From positions 1 to 41,842 of the forward strand of contig CAZLIC010000032.1 of the NCBI GenBank assembly GCA_964559535.1: DNA of 41,842 nucleotides. The letters are read 5' to 3'. The position numbers were made by a program, and so were the translations under genes. The notes under the pieces are model-generated. The model saw only the letters and a program-made list of their open reading frames with translations. It had not been told where the DNA came from and made no database searches. This DNA comes from CAZLIC01 sp964559535 (GTDB lineage: Bacteria > Pseudomonadota > Alphaproteobacteria > Rhodobacterales > Rhodobacteraceae). Shown here piece after piece: positions 1 through 9,997 of this stretch. How positions within the stretch are numbered: the first letter of the stretch is position 1; the number at the start of each line of letters is the position of its first letter.

Positions 1-1264
1 CTTTCCCGTCTTTGTCGTCCTTGTCGTCCTTGCCTTCCTTGCCGTCCTTGTCGTCTTTCCCGTCCTTGCCGTCCTTGCCGTCCTTCCCGTCTTTTCCGTC
101 CTTGCCGTCCTTGCCGTCCTTGCCGTCCTTGTCGTCTTTCTCGTCCTTGCCGTCCTTGCCGTCCTTGCCGTCCTTGCCGTCCTTGCCGTCTTTCCCGTCC
201 TTGCCGTCCTTGTCGTCTTTCTCGTCCTTGCCGTCCTTGCCGTCTTTCCCGTCCTTGCCGTCCTTGCCGTCCTTGCCGTCCTTGCCGTCTTTCCCGTCGT
301 CGCCGTCCTTGCCGCAATGTTTGTCGTACTCGGCCTCGATCATCTTCTTGATCAGGACCAGAATCGACCCGGCCTTCTTCAGGTCGCCGCCGTCGCACTC
401 CTTGCGGAACATCTCGACCAGCTGTGCGGCCTTGGCCGAGACGCCCTTTGCGCCCGCGGCCGCAAGCTCTTCGATCTTCCCGCGGACCTTCTCGAAATCG
501 CCCGCAATCGCCTCACGCAGCTTGTCGGCCTTGTCCTCGTCGTCCTTGTCCTTGTCGCCGCCCTTGTCCTTGTCGCCCTTGTCCTTGTCGCCGCCCTTGT
601 CCTTGTCGCCCTTGTCCTTGTCGCCGCCCTTGTCCTTGTCGCCCTTGTCCTTGTCGCCCTTGTCCTTGTCGGCCTTGTCCTTGTCGGCACCCTTGTCCTT
701 GTCGCCGCCCTTGTCCTTGTCACCCTTGTCCTTGCCGCCCTTGGGGTCGTCGTCCTTGTCGGCACCCTTGTCCTTGCCGCCCTTGGCGTCGTCGTCCTTG
801 CCGCCCTTGTCCTTGGCGCCCTCGTCCTCGTCGTCGCCGAGGTCGAAATCCTCGTCCGAATCGTCTTCGTCTTCTTCCTCGTCGTCATCTTCCTGGCCGA
901 TCTCGTCGCCAGTGGCCGACAGAAGGGCGACCTTGAACTTCGGCAAGCCCGCAGAGGCAAAGAACTTCTTCGCCTGCTTCTTCAGGTTCGCAGGAACGTC
1001 ATCGTCCTCGCAGCTCAGCGACAAGAGCTTGCCCTTCAGCTGCATCGTGCCCATGGCACCCTTGGTGGTGCCGGCCTCTTCCTTGGCGGCACGCCACATC
1101 GCCTCGGGGCTCTTGGTCATGTGCGCATGGAAGGCGACGCCCTTCTTGGCGTCCTTCGACACGACCATCGCAAAGGTGATCGGCTTTTCCTTCGACTTCT
1201 TCAACAATGACTTGAGTTTATCAGCATCCATACCTTCGGAATCGTCGGCAGGCTTCTTGGCCAT
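1..1264 (-). CDS. Lys/Asp/Gly-rich repeat protein, C-terminus cut by window edge
   Basis: The minus-strand frame from the ATG at 1264 stays open to base 1 (421 codons, no stop), so the C-terminus lies outside the window. Visible order: an N-terminal, probably folded domain without recognised family (about residues 1-125, starts MAKKPADDSEG); an Asp/Glu run (about 126-150); a block of KDKG-type repeats (about 143-241); an Ala/Lys/Glu helical segment (about 241-319) with two Cys near its end; then K-D-x triplets (x = Gly, sometimes Glu or Asp) from about residue 320 to the edge. No signal peptide or membrane segment is seen. The third block resembles collagen-like Gly-Lys-Asp triplets but is interrupted by KDE and KDD. 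A GAGG lies about 10 bases before the ATG. No function is recognised. The plus-strand Ser/Leu/Pro frame here is its shadow. Confidence 0.8.
   Translation of the reverse strand, partial: MAKKPADDSEGMDADKLKSLLKKSKEKPITFAMVVSKDAKKGVAFHAHMTKSPEAMWRAAKEEAGTTKGAMGTMQLKGKLLSLSCEDDDVPANLKKQAKKFFASAGLPKFKVALLSATGDEIGQEDDDEEEDEDDSDEDFDLGDDEDEGAKDKGGKDDDAKGGKDKGADKDDDPKGGKDKGDKDKGGDKDKGADKDKADKDKGDKDKGDKDKGGDKDKGDKDKGGDKDKGDKDKGGDKDKDDEDKADKLREAIAGDFEKVRGKIEELAAAGAKGVSAKAAQLVEMFRKECDGGDLKKAGSILVLIKKMIEAEYDKHCGKDGDDGKDGKDGKDGKDGKDGKDGKDGKDEKDDKDGKDGKDGKDGKDGKDGKDGKDEKDDKDGKDGKDGKDGKDGKDGKDGKDGKDDKDGKEGKDDKDDKDGK
2..310 (-). repeat. 9-bp tandem repeat encoding K-D-G/E/D triplets
   Basis: The plus strand repeats GTCCTTGCC and one- or two-base variants (GTCCTTGTC, GTCTTTCCC, GTCTTTCTC) about 34 times without spacers. 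On the minus strand each unit is one Lys-Asp-Gly (or Glu/Asp) triplet of the truncated protein. Longer higher-order units (runs of GCC units punctuated by GTC-TTTC) suggest expansion by unequal exchange or slippage. The array continues past the window edge. Confidence 0.9.
536..835 (-). repeat. imperfect tandem repeat encoding KDKG/GDKDKG units
   Basis: A second repeat block in the same gene: the plus strand is a run of CTTGTCCTTGTCGCC-type units with variable insertion of one GCC codon. The minus strand reads KDKGGD, KDKGD and KDKGAD units. It is separated from the first block by about 235 bp of non-repetitive, helical coding sequence, so the two arrays expanded independently. Confidence 0.85.
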
Positions 1265-1446
1265 GGCTCATCATCCTCAATCTTCGCGGCCCGCAGCCGC
1301 GGGTAAAATGTACGAGGGAACTCCCCCTATCCTTTTGGGTAGCACGGCTGCGTCACGACGCAAGAAAAATCCGCAAGGGACTGGTCGGTTTTGACAGACG
1401 GGCGGTTTGCGCCGATAGTCGGGTGCACGCGTCGGGGAGGCGCCGC

Positions 1447-1866
1447 ATGAACCAGCCGCTGCAGGGAATGCCGGGTCCGGCGGGGCGCGGCCGCCACGTC
1501 CTTCTGGTCGAGGATGAACCGCATATCGCCGAGGCGGTGCGCTTCCTGCTGATGCGCGACGGGTGGCAGGTCAGCGTGCACGGCAACGGAGCCGATGCGA
1601 CCGAACGCGTGCGCACACTGGCGCCCGACCTGGTGATTCTCGACATGATGCTGCCCGGCGCCTCGGGTCTGGACGTGTTGGCGGCCCTGCGCCGCGACCC
1701 GGCAACGATGGCGCTGCCGGTGCTCATGCTGACCGCCCGCGGCCTGGACCGCGACCGGGCGGCGGCGGCCGCGGCCGGGGCCAGCGGGTTCCTGTCGAAA
1801 CCCTTTGCAAACGCCGACATGCTGGCCGAAGTTCGCGCGCTGATGGAAGCCCGGCCCGCCACATGA
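1447..1866 (+). CDS. single-domain response regulator (CheY-like receiver)
   Basis: 139 aa, consisting only of a receiver domain with no output domain. The key residues are present: acidic cluster E22-D23, phosphoacceptor D66 in VILDMMLPG, T96 in LMLTA and K118 in LSKPF. Start ATG 1447 is preceded by GGGGAGG at a good distance; an upstream in-frame ATG at 1423 lacks a ribosome site. Its stop overlaps the next start (ATGA at 1863). Position directly before a small membrane protein and a histidine kinase makes it the likely phosphorylation partner of that kinase (inference). It must act through protein contact or as a phosphate sink, because it carries no DNA-binding domain. Confidence 0.9.
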   Translation: MNQPLQGMPGPAGRGRHVLLVEDEPHIAEAVRFLLMRDGWQVSVHGNGADATERVRTLAPDLVILDMMLPGASGLDVLAALRRDPATMALPVLMLTARGLDRDRAAAAAAGASGFLSKPFANADMLAEVRALMEARPAT

Positions 1867-2150
1867 CAGGCCGCCCCCGCCCGCCGCGACGCCCCATGTT
1901 CCTGGCCCCTGCAGGGTATCGCCGTCGGCGCCTGCGCGATGCCGCGCGTGTGCTGCCGGTGTTCGGCGCGGTGCTGCTGCTGCTGCCGGTGCTCTGGGCG
2001 CCGGGGGATGCCGGGCGCCGGGAAACGGCCGGTGACGGCATCTACCTGTTCTTCGTGTGGCTTGCGGTCATCGTGGCGGCGGCCGTTCTTGCCCGCCCCC
2101 TGCGCGCCGAAACCGAAGACCCCGCCCCGATGGCCGAGGACGAGGACTGA
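1863..2150 (+). CDS. small two-helix membrane protein in kinase operon
   Basis: 95 aa. The ATG overlaps the stop of the response regulator (ATGA), which indicates translational coupling, and the next gene starts 4 bases after its stop. The sequence has an Arg/Pro-rich N-terminus, two hydrophobic segments (about residues 28-46, VLPVFGAVLLLLPVLW, and 62-78, IYLFFVWLAVIVAAAVLA) and a short acidic tail. The topology and place before a symporter-type protein recall the small subunits that accompany SSS-family transporters (DUF485/DUF4212 types), but no sequence similarity to those is claimed. It may be a partner of the sensor-transporter encoded next. Confidence 0.7.
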   Translation: MTGRPRPPRRPMFLAPAGYRRRRLRDAARVLPVFGAVLLLLPVLWAPGDAGRRETAGDGIYLFFVWLAVIVAAAVLARPLRAETEDPAPMAEDED

Positions 2151-2154
2151 CCCC

Positions 2155-4836
<2,682 letters not shown>

Positions 4837-7074
4837 TCATCCGCATTTCGAATGCCCGCAGGACCCGCAGGTCAGGCAGCCTTCCACCATGCGCAGGTCG
4901 GGGCTGCCGCAGTTCGGGCAGGTCTGGCCCACGGCAATGGCCTTGGGGTCGGCCTTCAGCCCCATCCCTTCGCCCGCGATGAAGCCGATGGCGATCAGGT
5001 GCCGCTCGATCACCCCGCCGATGGCAGCCAGGATCGACGGGATATAGCGCCCCTCCATCCACGCCCCGCCCCGCGGGTCGAACACCGCCTTCAGCTCCTC
5101 GACCACGAACGACACATCGCCGCCGCGCCGGAACACCGCGGAAATCATCCGCGTCAGCGCCACCGTCCAGGCGTAGTGCTCCATGTTCTTCGAATTCACG
5201 AACACCTCGAAGGGGCGGCGGTGGCCGGCGATGACGATGTCGTTGATGGTGATGTACAGCGCGTGCTCGCTGGCGGGCCATTTCAGCTTGTAGGTCTGCC
5301 CCTCCAGCGCGCCGGGGCGGTCCAGAGGTTCGGAAAGGTAAATCACCTCGCCCCCCTTGGGCTGCGCGGCGGGCACAGGTTCCGACACGGAAAGCACTGA
5401 TCCGGTTACCGCATTCGGGCGATAGGTGGTGCAGCCCTTGCAGCCCTGATCCCAGGCGGCCATGTACACCTGTTCGAATTCGTCAAACCCGATGTCGGCC
5501 GGGCAGTTGATCGTTTTCGAGATGGACGAATCCACCCATTGTTGTGCCGCCGCCTGCATGCGCACATGATCCAGCGGCGACAGCGACTGCGCATCGACAA
5601 AGGCCGGTGGCAGCGAGGCATCGCCGGTTTTCGCCCGCCAGCGGGCCACCGCCTGATCCACCACCTCTTCCTCGGTGCGGCTGCCGTCGGGCTGCAGCAC
5701 CTTGCGGGTATAGGCGGGGGCGAAAACCGGTTCGATGCCCGATGACACGTTGCCCGCGTACAGGCTGATGGTGCCGGTGGGGGCCACCGAGGTGAGCAAG
5801 GCATTACGGATGCCATGGGACCGGATTTCAGTCTTCACGTCATCCGGCAGGGTCTGCACCGATTTCGAGGCCAGGAACTTGTCGGTATCGAACAGCGGGA
5901 AGGCACCCTTTTCGGCCGCCAGCCCGGCCGACGCCAGATAGGCCGACCGCGCCACGGCTGCCATCCACTGCCCGGTCACTTCGGCCGCCTCGGCCGAGCC
6001 GTAGCGCAGCCCCAGCATGATCAGCGCATCCGCCAGCCCGGTGACGCCCAGCCCGATGCGCCGCTTGGCGCGCGCCTCGGTCGCCTGTTCGGGCAGGGGA
6101 AAGCGGCTGGCGTCCACCGTGTTGTCCATCATCCGCACGGCGGTGCGCACCAGATTGTCCAGTGCGGTCAGGCACAGGTGCGCGCGGTCTTCGAAAGGGT
6201 ACCAGACCAGCGAGGCCAGGTTGATCGACCCCAGCAGGCAGGCACCGTAGGGCGGCAGGGGCTGTTCGCCGCAGGGGTTGGTCGCGGCAATGGTTTCGGC
6301 ATACCACAGGTTGTTCATCGCATTGATGCGGTCGATGAAGATCACGCCCGGTTCGGCGTAGTCGTAGGTAGACCGCATGATCCGCGCCCACAGGTCGCGC
6401 GCCTGCACGGTGTGGTAGACGCGCCCGCCGAACACCAGTTCCCATGGTCCGTCCGATTTCACCGCGGCCATGAACGGGTCGGTCACCAGCACCGAAAGGT
6501 TGAACATGCGCAGGCGGGCGGGGTCCTTCTTCGCCTCGATGAAGGCCTCGATATCCGGGTGGTCGCAGCGCAGCGTGGCCATCATGGCGCCGCGGCGGGA
6601 ACCGGCCGACATGATGGTGCGGCACATCGCGTCCCACACATCCATGAAGGACAATGGTCCTGACGCATCGGCCGCCACCCCCGCCACCGGCGCGCCCTTG
6701 GGGCGTATGGTGCTGAAATCATAGCCGATCCCGCCGCCCTGCTGCATCGTCAGCGCGGCTTCCTTCAGCGCCTGGAAGATGCCCTCCATGGTATCGGGAA
6801 TGGTGCCCATGACAAAGCAGTTGAACAGGGTGACCGAACGGTCGGTGCCGGCCCCGGCAATGATCCGCCCTGCGGGCAGGAAGCGGAAGCCTTCCAGCGC
6901 CGCGTAGAACCGGTCTTCCCACAGCGCGGGGTCACTTTCCACGGCAGCCAGGGCGCGGGCAATGCGGCGCCAGGTGTCCTCGACCGTGCGGTCGATGGGC
7001 TGGCCCTCGGCGTCTTTCAGCCGGTACTTCATGTCCCAGATCTGCTCGGCAATGGTCGCGGCGAAGGCGGACAT
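4837..7074 (-). CDS. nrdJ: adenosylcobalamin-dependent ribonucleotide reductase (class II)
   Basis: 745 aa. It reduces ribonucleotides to deoxyribonucleotides using adenosylcobalamin as radical generator, so growth is tied to the B12 made by the cluster at the other end of the window. Visible: FNCFVMG with the first active-site Cys, GGGIGYDFS, NPCGEQPLPPYGACLLGSIN with the Cys-containing finger loop, SVAPTGTIS, and a C-terminal Cys-rich tail (CPNCG ... CLTCGSCGHSKCG) with the redox-active/zinc-type cysteines. The length fits the long class II family. Start ATG 7074 follows AAGGGAA; an upstream extension to 7137 has no ribosome site. No B12 riboswitch is visible upstream, consistent with a cofactor user rather than a maker. 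Confidence 0.95.
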   Translation of the reverse strand: MSAFAATIAEQIWDMKYRLKDAEGQPIDRTVEDTWRRIARALAAVESDPALWEDRFYAALEGFRFLPAGRIIAGAGTDRSVTLFNCFVMGTIPDTMEGIFQALKEAALTMQQGGGIGYDFSTIRPKGAPVAGVAADASGPLSFMDVWDAMCRTIMSAGSRRGAMMATLRCDHPDIEAFIEAKKDPARLRMFNLSVLVTDPFMAAVKSDGPWELVFGGRVYHTVQARDLWARIMRSTYDYAEPGVIFIDRINAMNNLWYAETIAATNPCGEQPLPPYGACLLGSINLASLVWYPFEDRAHLCLTALDNLVRTAVRMMDNTVDASRFPLPEQATEARAKRRIGLGVTGLADALIMLGLRYGSAEAAEVTGQWMAAVARSAYLASAGLAAEKGAFPLFDTDKFLASKSVQTLPDDVKTEIRSHGIRNALLTSVAPTGTISLYAGNVSSGIEPVFAPAYTRKVLQPDGSRTEEEVVDQAVARWRAKTGDASLPPAFVDAQSLSPLDHVRMQAAAQQWVDSSISKTINCPADIGFDEFEQVYMAAWDQGCKGCTTYRPNAVTGSVLSVSEPVPAAQPKGGEVIYLSEPLDRPGALEGQTYKLKWPASEHALYITINDIVIAGHRRPFEVFVNSKNMEHYAWTVALTRMISAVFRRGGDVSFVVEELKAVFDPRGGAWMEGRYIPSILAAIGGVIERHLIAIGFIAGEGMGLKADPKAIAVGQTCPNCGSPDLRMVEGCLTCGSCGHSKCG

Positions 7075-7190
7075 GGCATTCCCTTGTGGACAAGTGGGCA
7101 GACCGCACAAGATAGGCCTGCAATGGCGGCGGGTCAATCTTGCAGGTGGGCGGGCGTGCCCTATCCTTGTCCGGGGGATGCGAGGGATTC

Positions 7191-7616
7191 GTGACGGTTC
7201 ACCTGCTGAAGCTTTGTGTCGGCGCCGAGAGTGTCGAGGACCAGCTGGACTGGATTGCCTCGGGGCAGCCGGGGTGGCCTGCGGGCTGTTCGGTGCATGT
7301 CACCCGCATGTGGCCCAAGCGCGAGGCGGAACTGCTGGACGGCGGTTCGCTGTACTGGGTGATCAAGGGGATGATTCTTCTGCGCCAGCCGATCCTGGGG
7401 CTGGAGCGGGTGGACGAAGGCGACGGGATCGAACGCTGCGCCATCGTGATGGACCGCCGCGCCCAGCGCACCGAGCCGTCGCCGCGCCGCCCGTTCCAGG
7501 GCTGGCGCTACCTTGCGCCGCCCGAGGCCCCGCGCGACCTGTCGGCATCGCGCATCCGCGAGGATGCGCTGCCGCCCGGCATGGCCGAGGCCCTGGCGGT
7601 GTTCGGGGTGCGCTAG
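7191..7616 (+). CDS. DUF1489 family protein
   Basis: 141 aa from GTG 7191, chosen because GAGG stands just upstream and the protein then begins MTVHLLKLCVGAESVEDQLDW, the usual start of this alphaproteobacterial family of unknown function. Cytoplasmic, with no signal peptide. The central part (MWPKREAELLDGGSLYWVIKG) and the tail (LPPGMAEALAVFGVR) are intact, so the gene looks functional. It is divergent from nrdJ with about 115 bp between starts and convergent with the metal-sensor-like gene. Confidence 0.8.
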   Translation: MTVHLLKLCVGAESVEDQLDWIASGQPGWPAGCSVHVTRMWPKREAELLDGGSLYWVIKGMILLRQPILGLERVDEGDGIERCAIVMDRRAQRTEPSPRRPFQGWRYLAPPEAPRDLSASRIREDALPPGMAEALAVFGVR

Positions 7617-7617
7617 G

Positions 7618-7679
7618 GCGCAACCCCGTGTCCCACGCTGGGACATATGCTTGGTTTCAGCAAAATCAATGGGTTGCGC
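7618..7679. terminator. nested inverted repeat between convergent genes, possible bidirectional terminator
   Basis: Outer arms GCGCAACCC (7618-7626) and GGGTTGCGC (7671-7679) are perfectly complementary and enclose a perfect palindrome at 7629-7645 (TGTCCCA, CGC, TGGGACA). The place between two convergent stop codons suits transcription termination from both sides, but there is no T-run. The inner palindrome recurs at 17313-17329 in a promoter-like setting, so a protein-binding role is also possible. Confidence 0.5.
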
Positions 7680-7721
7680 GCGCGGGTTAACCTTCACATT
7701 CGTCCCGCGCCGGAACCGCGC

Positions 7722-8210
7722 CTAGTTCCTGACCGGGCCGCGGCGCGGGCCACGGGCCAGCGCGGTTTCCAGCCGGTCGGCAAAGGCGGCGCGTTCGGTG
7801 CTGCTCATGGTGGTGATGCGGTCGACCAGCAGGGACTGGCCGAAAGTGATGCGGTCGCCCAGGCGCGCCAGGGCCCTGTCCATGGCGATGTCCAGCGCGG
7901 CGGCGTCAAACGGGTCGGCGCGCAGGGCGGCCAGCACGCCCTGCATGTCGGTGCGCAGGGCCATGCGGTTTTCGCGCATTTCCGGCATGCGCGACAGGAA
8001 GGCGCGGCGCAGCGCACGGCGGTCGTCATCCGACAGGGCCTCGGCGAAGGGGCCGAAGCCCGGATCGCGGCCCGCGGCACCCGGCGGCCCGTCGCGCAGC
8101 CAGGCGCCTGCCACAAGACCCGCGACCAGCAGGTTTGCCGCCAGCGACAGGACCAGCAGCACCGTCACCCACCGGGGCGTGCGCAGGGGGGTAGGGTCAG
8201 CCGCCGTCAT
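7722..8210 (-). CDS. membrane-anchored periplasmic protein, heavy-metal-sensor/Spy-like
   Basis: 162 aa from ATG 8210, with GAGG nine bases upstream; the start overlaps the preceding gene by 14 bases. One N-terminal membrane anchor (about residues 14-34, VTVLLVLSLAANLLVAGLVAG) precedes a helical periplasmic part with LSDDDRRALRRAFLSRMPEMRENR and repeated amphipathic helices, the pattern of the Metal_resist/periplasmic heavy metal sensor family related to CpxP/Spy/CnrX. No Cys or His cluster is visible, so metal binding is not shown. As the last gene of an ECF sigma operon it probably senses envelope or metal stress and feeds the sigma/anti-sigma pair (inference from context). Confidence 0.75.
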   Translation of the reverse strand: MTAADPTPLRTPRWVTVLLVLSLAANLLVAGLVAGAWLRDGPPGAAGRDPGFGPFAEALSDDDRRALRRAFLSRMPEMRENRMALRTDMQGVLAALRADPFDAAALDIAMDRALARLGDRITFGQSLLVDRITTMSSTERAAFADRLETALARGPRRGPVRN

Positions 8211-8553
8211 CGGCAAGTACCTCGTCAAGGCTGGGGATCAGGTCGATCGCGGTGTCGGCGCTGCCGCCCCACAGGGCTGCGGTCAGCGCATCGGCGGGGG
8301 TGGGGGCAGCCAGGCCGATGGCAAGGCCCGCCACGGCCGCGGTGGCCAGTCCGGTTACGGCGCCAAGGCCGCCCACCGCACCCGACAACGCCGACCAGAA
8401 ACCGGGGCGACGTGGTGCCAGGCGGACGGCGGGGCCGGGTAAGGGGCGGGGCTGCAGCGCCGCCGCATCGGCCAGCACGCGCGACATCAGCGCATCCGAG
8501 GGTACGGCAGAGCGGGCCTTCAGGCCCGACAGCATGTTGTCCAGATCATCCAT
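8197..8553 (-). CDS. small single-helix membrane protein, probable anti-sigma factor
   Basis: 118 aa. The start overlaps the sigma-factor stop by 8 bases and its own stop overlaps the next gene, so the three are translationally coupled. The N-terminal half is cytoplasmic-like (MDDLDNMLSGLKARSAVPSDALMSRVLADAA), followed by a Gly/Ala-rich hydrophobic segment (about residues 55-83) and a short acidic tail. No zinc-binding HxxxCxxC motif is present, so it is not a ZAS-type anti-sigma. The role is inferred from position directly after the sigma gene and from the single membrane helix. Confidence 0.65.
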   Translation of the reverse strand: MDDLDNMLSGLKARSAVPSDALMSRVLADAAALQPRPLPGPAVRLAPRRPGFWSALSGAVGGLGAVTGLATAAVAGLAIGLAAPTPADALTAALWGGSADTAIDLIPSLDEVLADDGG

Positions 8554-9157
8554 CCTGCAATCCCCCCGCCAATCCCAGTTCCTCGCGCCGCCCTGACAGC
8601 AGGGCCGCCAATGCCCGCTTGCCGCGCGCCGTCAGGCTTTCCACCGCTTCCACCCCGATGCCCATGATGGCGGCAATCTCGGGGTTGGCCAGCCCTTCGA
8701 TGTGGCGCAGCACCACGGCCTGACGCTGCCGGTCGGGCAGGGCGGCCAGCGCCTGTTCCAGTGCCGACATCCGGTCGCCCTGCATCATCGCGGCCTCGAC
8801 CCCCGGCGCCGTGTCGGGCACCTCGGGCATATCGTCGTCCAGCCCCACGGGGCCGCGGCGGCCCTGCGCGCGGCGGCGGTCGGTGCACAGGTTGGTGGCC
8901 ACCCGGAACGCCCAGGTCGCCACCCTTGCCTCGCCCGTGCGCCACTCGGGCGCGATCTTCCACAGCCGCAGCATCGTTTCCTGCACCACATCCTCGGCCT
9001 CGGCCCGGTCGCCGCCCAAAAGCCGGGCGGCATAGCCCAGCACGCGGGGAACCAGACGCGCCGCCAGAACCCGTGCCGCCACGGGGTCACCGTTGGCATA
9101 CAGCACGAGCAGCGCCTCGTCGGGCGCATCGGTCAGTGCGTCGCGGCCTGTTGTCAT
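8546..9157 (-). CDS. ECF-type RNA polymerase sigma factor
   Basis: 203 aa. Region 2 (about residues 14-90) contains the typical AEAEDVVQETMLRLWKIAP and ATWAFRVATNLCTDRRRA. Region 4 (about 130-185) contains LEQALAALPDRQRQAVVLRHIEGLANPEIAAIMG and a recognition helix. Size and the absence of regions 1 and 3 fit the ECF group. It lies 74 bases downstream of an EF-hand protein gene and upstream of a probable anti-sigma and a periplasmic sensor-like protein, all on the same strand. It presumably directs transcription of its own cluster under envelope or metal stress. The signal is not visible in the sequence. Confidence 0.92.
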   Translation of the reverse strand: MTTGRDALTDAPDEALLVLYANGDPVAARVLAARLVPRVLGYAARLLGGDRAEAEDVVQETMLRLWKIAPEWRTGEARVATWAFRVATNLCTDRRRAQGRRGPVGLDDDMPEVPDTAPGVEAAMMQGDRMSALEQALAALPDRQRQAVVLRHIEGLANPEIAAIMGIGVEAVESLTARGKRALAALLSGRREELGLAGGLQDG

Positions 9158-9231
9158 CCTGAGCCGATCCTAGCGCAGACCGATGTCCCTGTCGCAAGGG
9201 GCAAGCCAGTGCGGCTTGCCCCCGGTTTCCG

Positions 9232-9810
9232 TCACTCGGCGTCAGGTCCGAAGAACCAGTTCCAGCCGCGCGGTCCGTGACCCGAACCGTGACCCGAACC
9301 CTGACCCATGCCATGCCCCCGGCCCTCCATCCGCTCGGCCATGCGCTCGCGCACCGCCGCAACCTCGTCTTCCGTGATCGCGCCATCATCGTCGGCATCG
9401 GCGCGGTCGAACATCATGTCACCCATCTGCCCCATGGTCGGCTCGGCCAGTTCGGCAGCCGACAGTGCGCCGTCGCCATCCGTGTCCCGCATCTCGATCA
9501 TGTGGGCCGCCATGTCGGCGGCGCGGGCGGCCATGCGGGCCTCGATCTGCGTCTGCAGTTCGGCGGCGCTGATCTTGCCATCCTTGTCGGCATCCAGTGC
9601 CGCGGCGCGGGCGGCGCGGTGGGCGGCCAGTTCCTCTTTCGTGATCTTGCCGTCGGCATTGCCGTCGATCTGGGCAAAGTCGAACATCGGTCCCATCATC
9701 CCCATGTCGCCGGGGCCATGACCGCCGCGTTCGGCGAAAGCGGCGGTGGTCAGGGTGGCGCCCAGGATCGTGGCCAGCGCGACGGCGGAAAGCTTGGCGG
9801 TGCGGTTCAT
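9232..9810 (-). CDS. secreted four-EF-hand calcium-binding protein
   Basis: 192 aa from ATG 9810, preceded by CAGGAG. A clear signal peptide (MNRTAKLSAVALATILGATLTTAAFA) indicates the periplasm. Four EF-hand loops with the D-x-D-x-D/N-G pattern are visible: DGNADGKITKEE, DADKDGKISAAE, DTDGDGALSAAE and DADDDGAITEDE. A Met/Gly/His-rich stretch follows the signal peptide, and a Gly/His/Ser-rich tail (GRGHGMGQGSGHGSGHGPRG) could bind transition metals. It sits first in line with the ECF sigma operon, so it may be a regulon member or calcium/metal-binding accessory of that stress system. Confidence 0.88.
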   Translation of the reverse strand: MNRTAKLSAVALATILGATLTTAAFAERGGHGPGDMGMMGPMFDFAQIDGNADGKITKEELAAHRAARAAALDADKDGKISAAELQTQIEARMAARAADMAAHMIEMRDTDGDGALSAAELAEPTMGQMGDMMFDRADADDDGAITEDEVAAVRERMAERMEGRGHGMGQGSGHGSGHGPRGWNWFFGPDAE

Positions 9811-9997
9811 CGGTCTGCTCCTGCAGTTTGGGGCGCGGGTGGTTTCCCTTGCCCTTCTGACCCTTTCACGCGCGGCCGGGCGGTTTCCGTCGCGGGGCGG
9901 GTCACGGATTTGCGACATGGGGACGCGGGTCCTGCACCGGGCTTCGACATTGGGCCGGGTGGGGCGTATCACGGCGCAGGAACGGCGGGGCGGTGCG

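Noticed and set aside
2..310. Tandem repeats considered as a CRISPR array
   Set aside because: Units are 9 bp, directly adjacent without spacers, and translate as protein triplets; no cas gene is nearby.
12..1394. Long plus-strand frame rich in Ser, Leu and Pro repeats at the left edge
   Set aside because: It is the complement of the minus-strand Lys/Asp/Gly gene, which has a plausible N-terminal domain, a start with a ribosome site and no stop to the window edge. The Ser/Leu/Pro frame is a by-product of the same tandem repeat.
1939..2154. N-terminal extension of the symporter-kinase from 1939
   Set aside because: The added residues are Cys/Arg-rich and lie in another frame over the small membrane protein gene; GTG 2155 has a good ribosome site and gives a normal first helix.
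7629..7645. Palindrome considered as a PpsR/CrtJ site (TGT-N12-ACA)
   Set aside because: The spacing between TGT and ACA is 11, not 12, and the sequence has much longer dyad symmetry; no photosynthesis gene is near either copy.
9811..9997. ECF-type promoter (GGAAAC with CGT) upstream of the EF-hand gene
   Set aside because: On the minus strand GGAAAC and CGTGAA are present but only about 12 bases apart, shorter than the usual 16-17, so no promoter was annotated.
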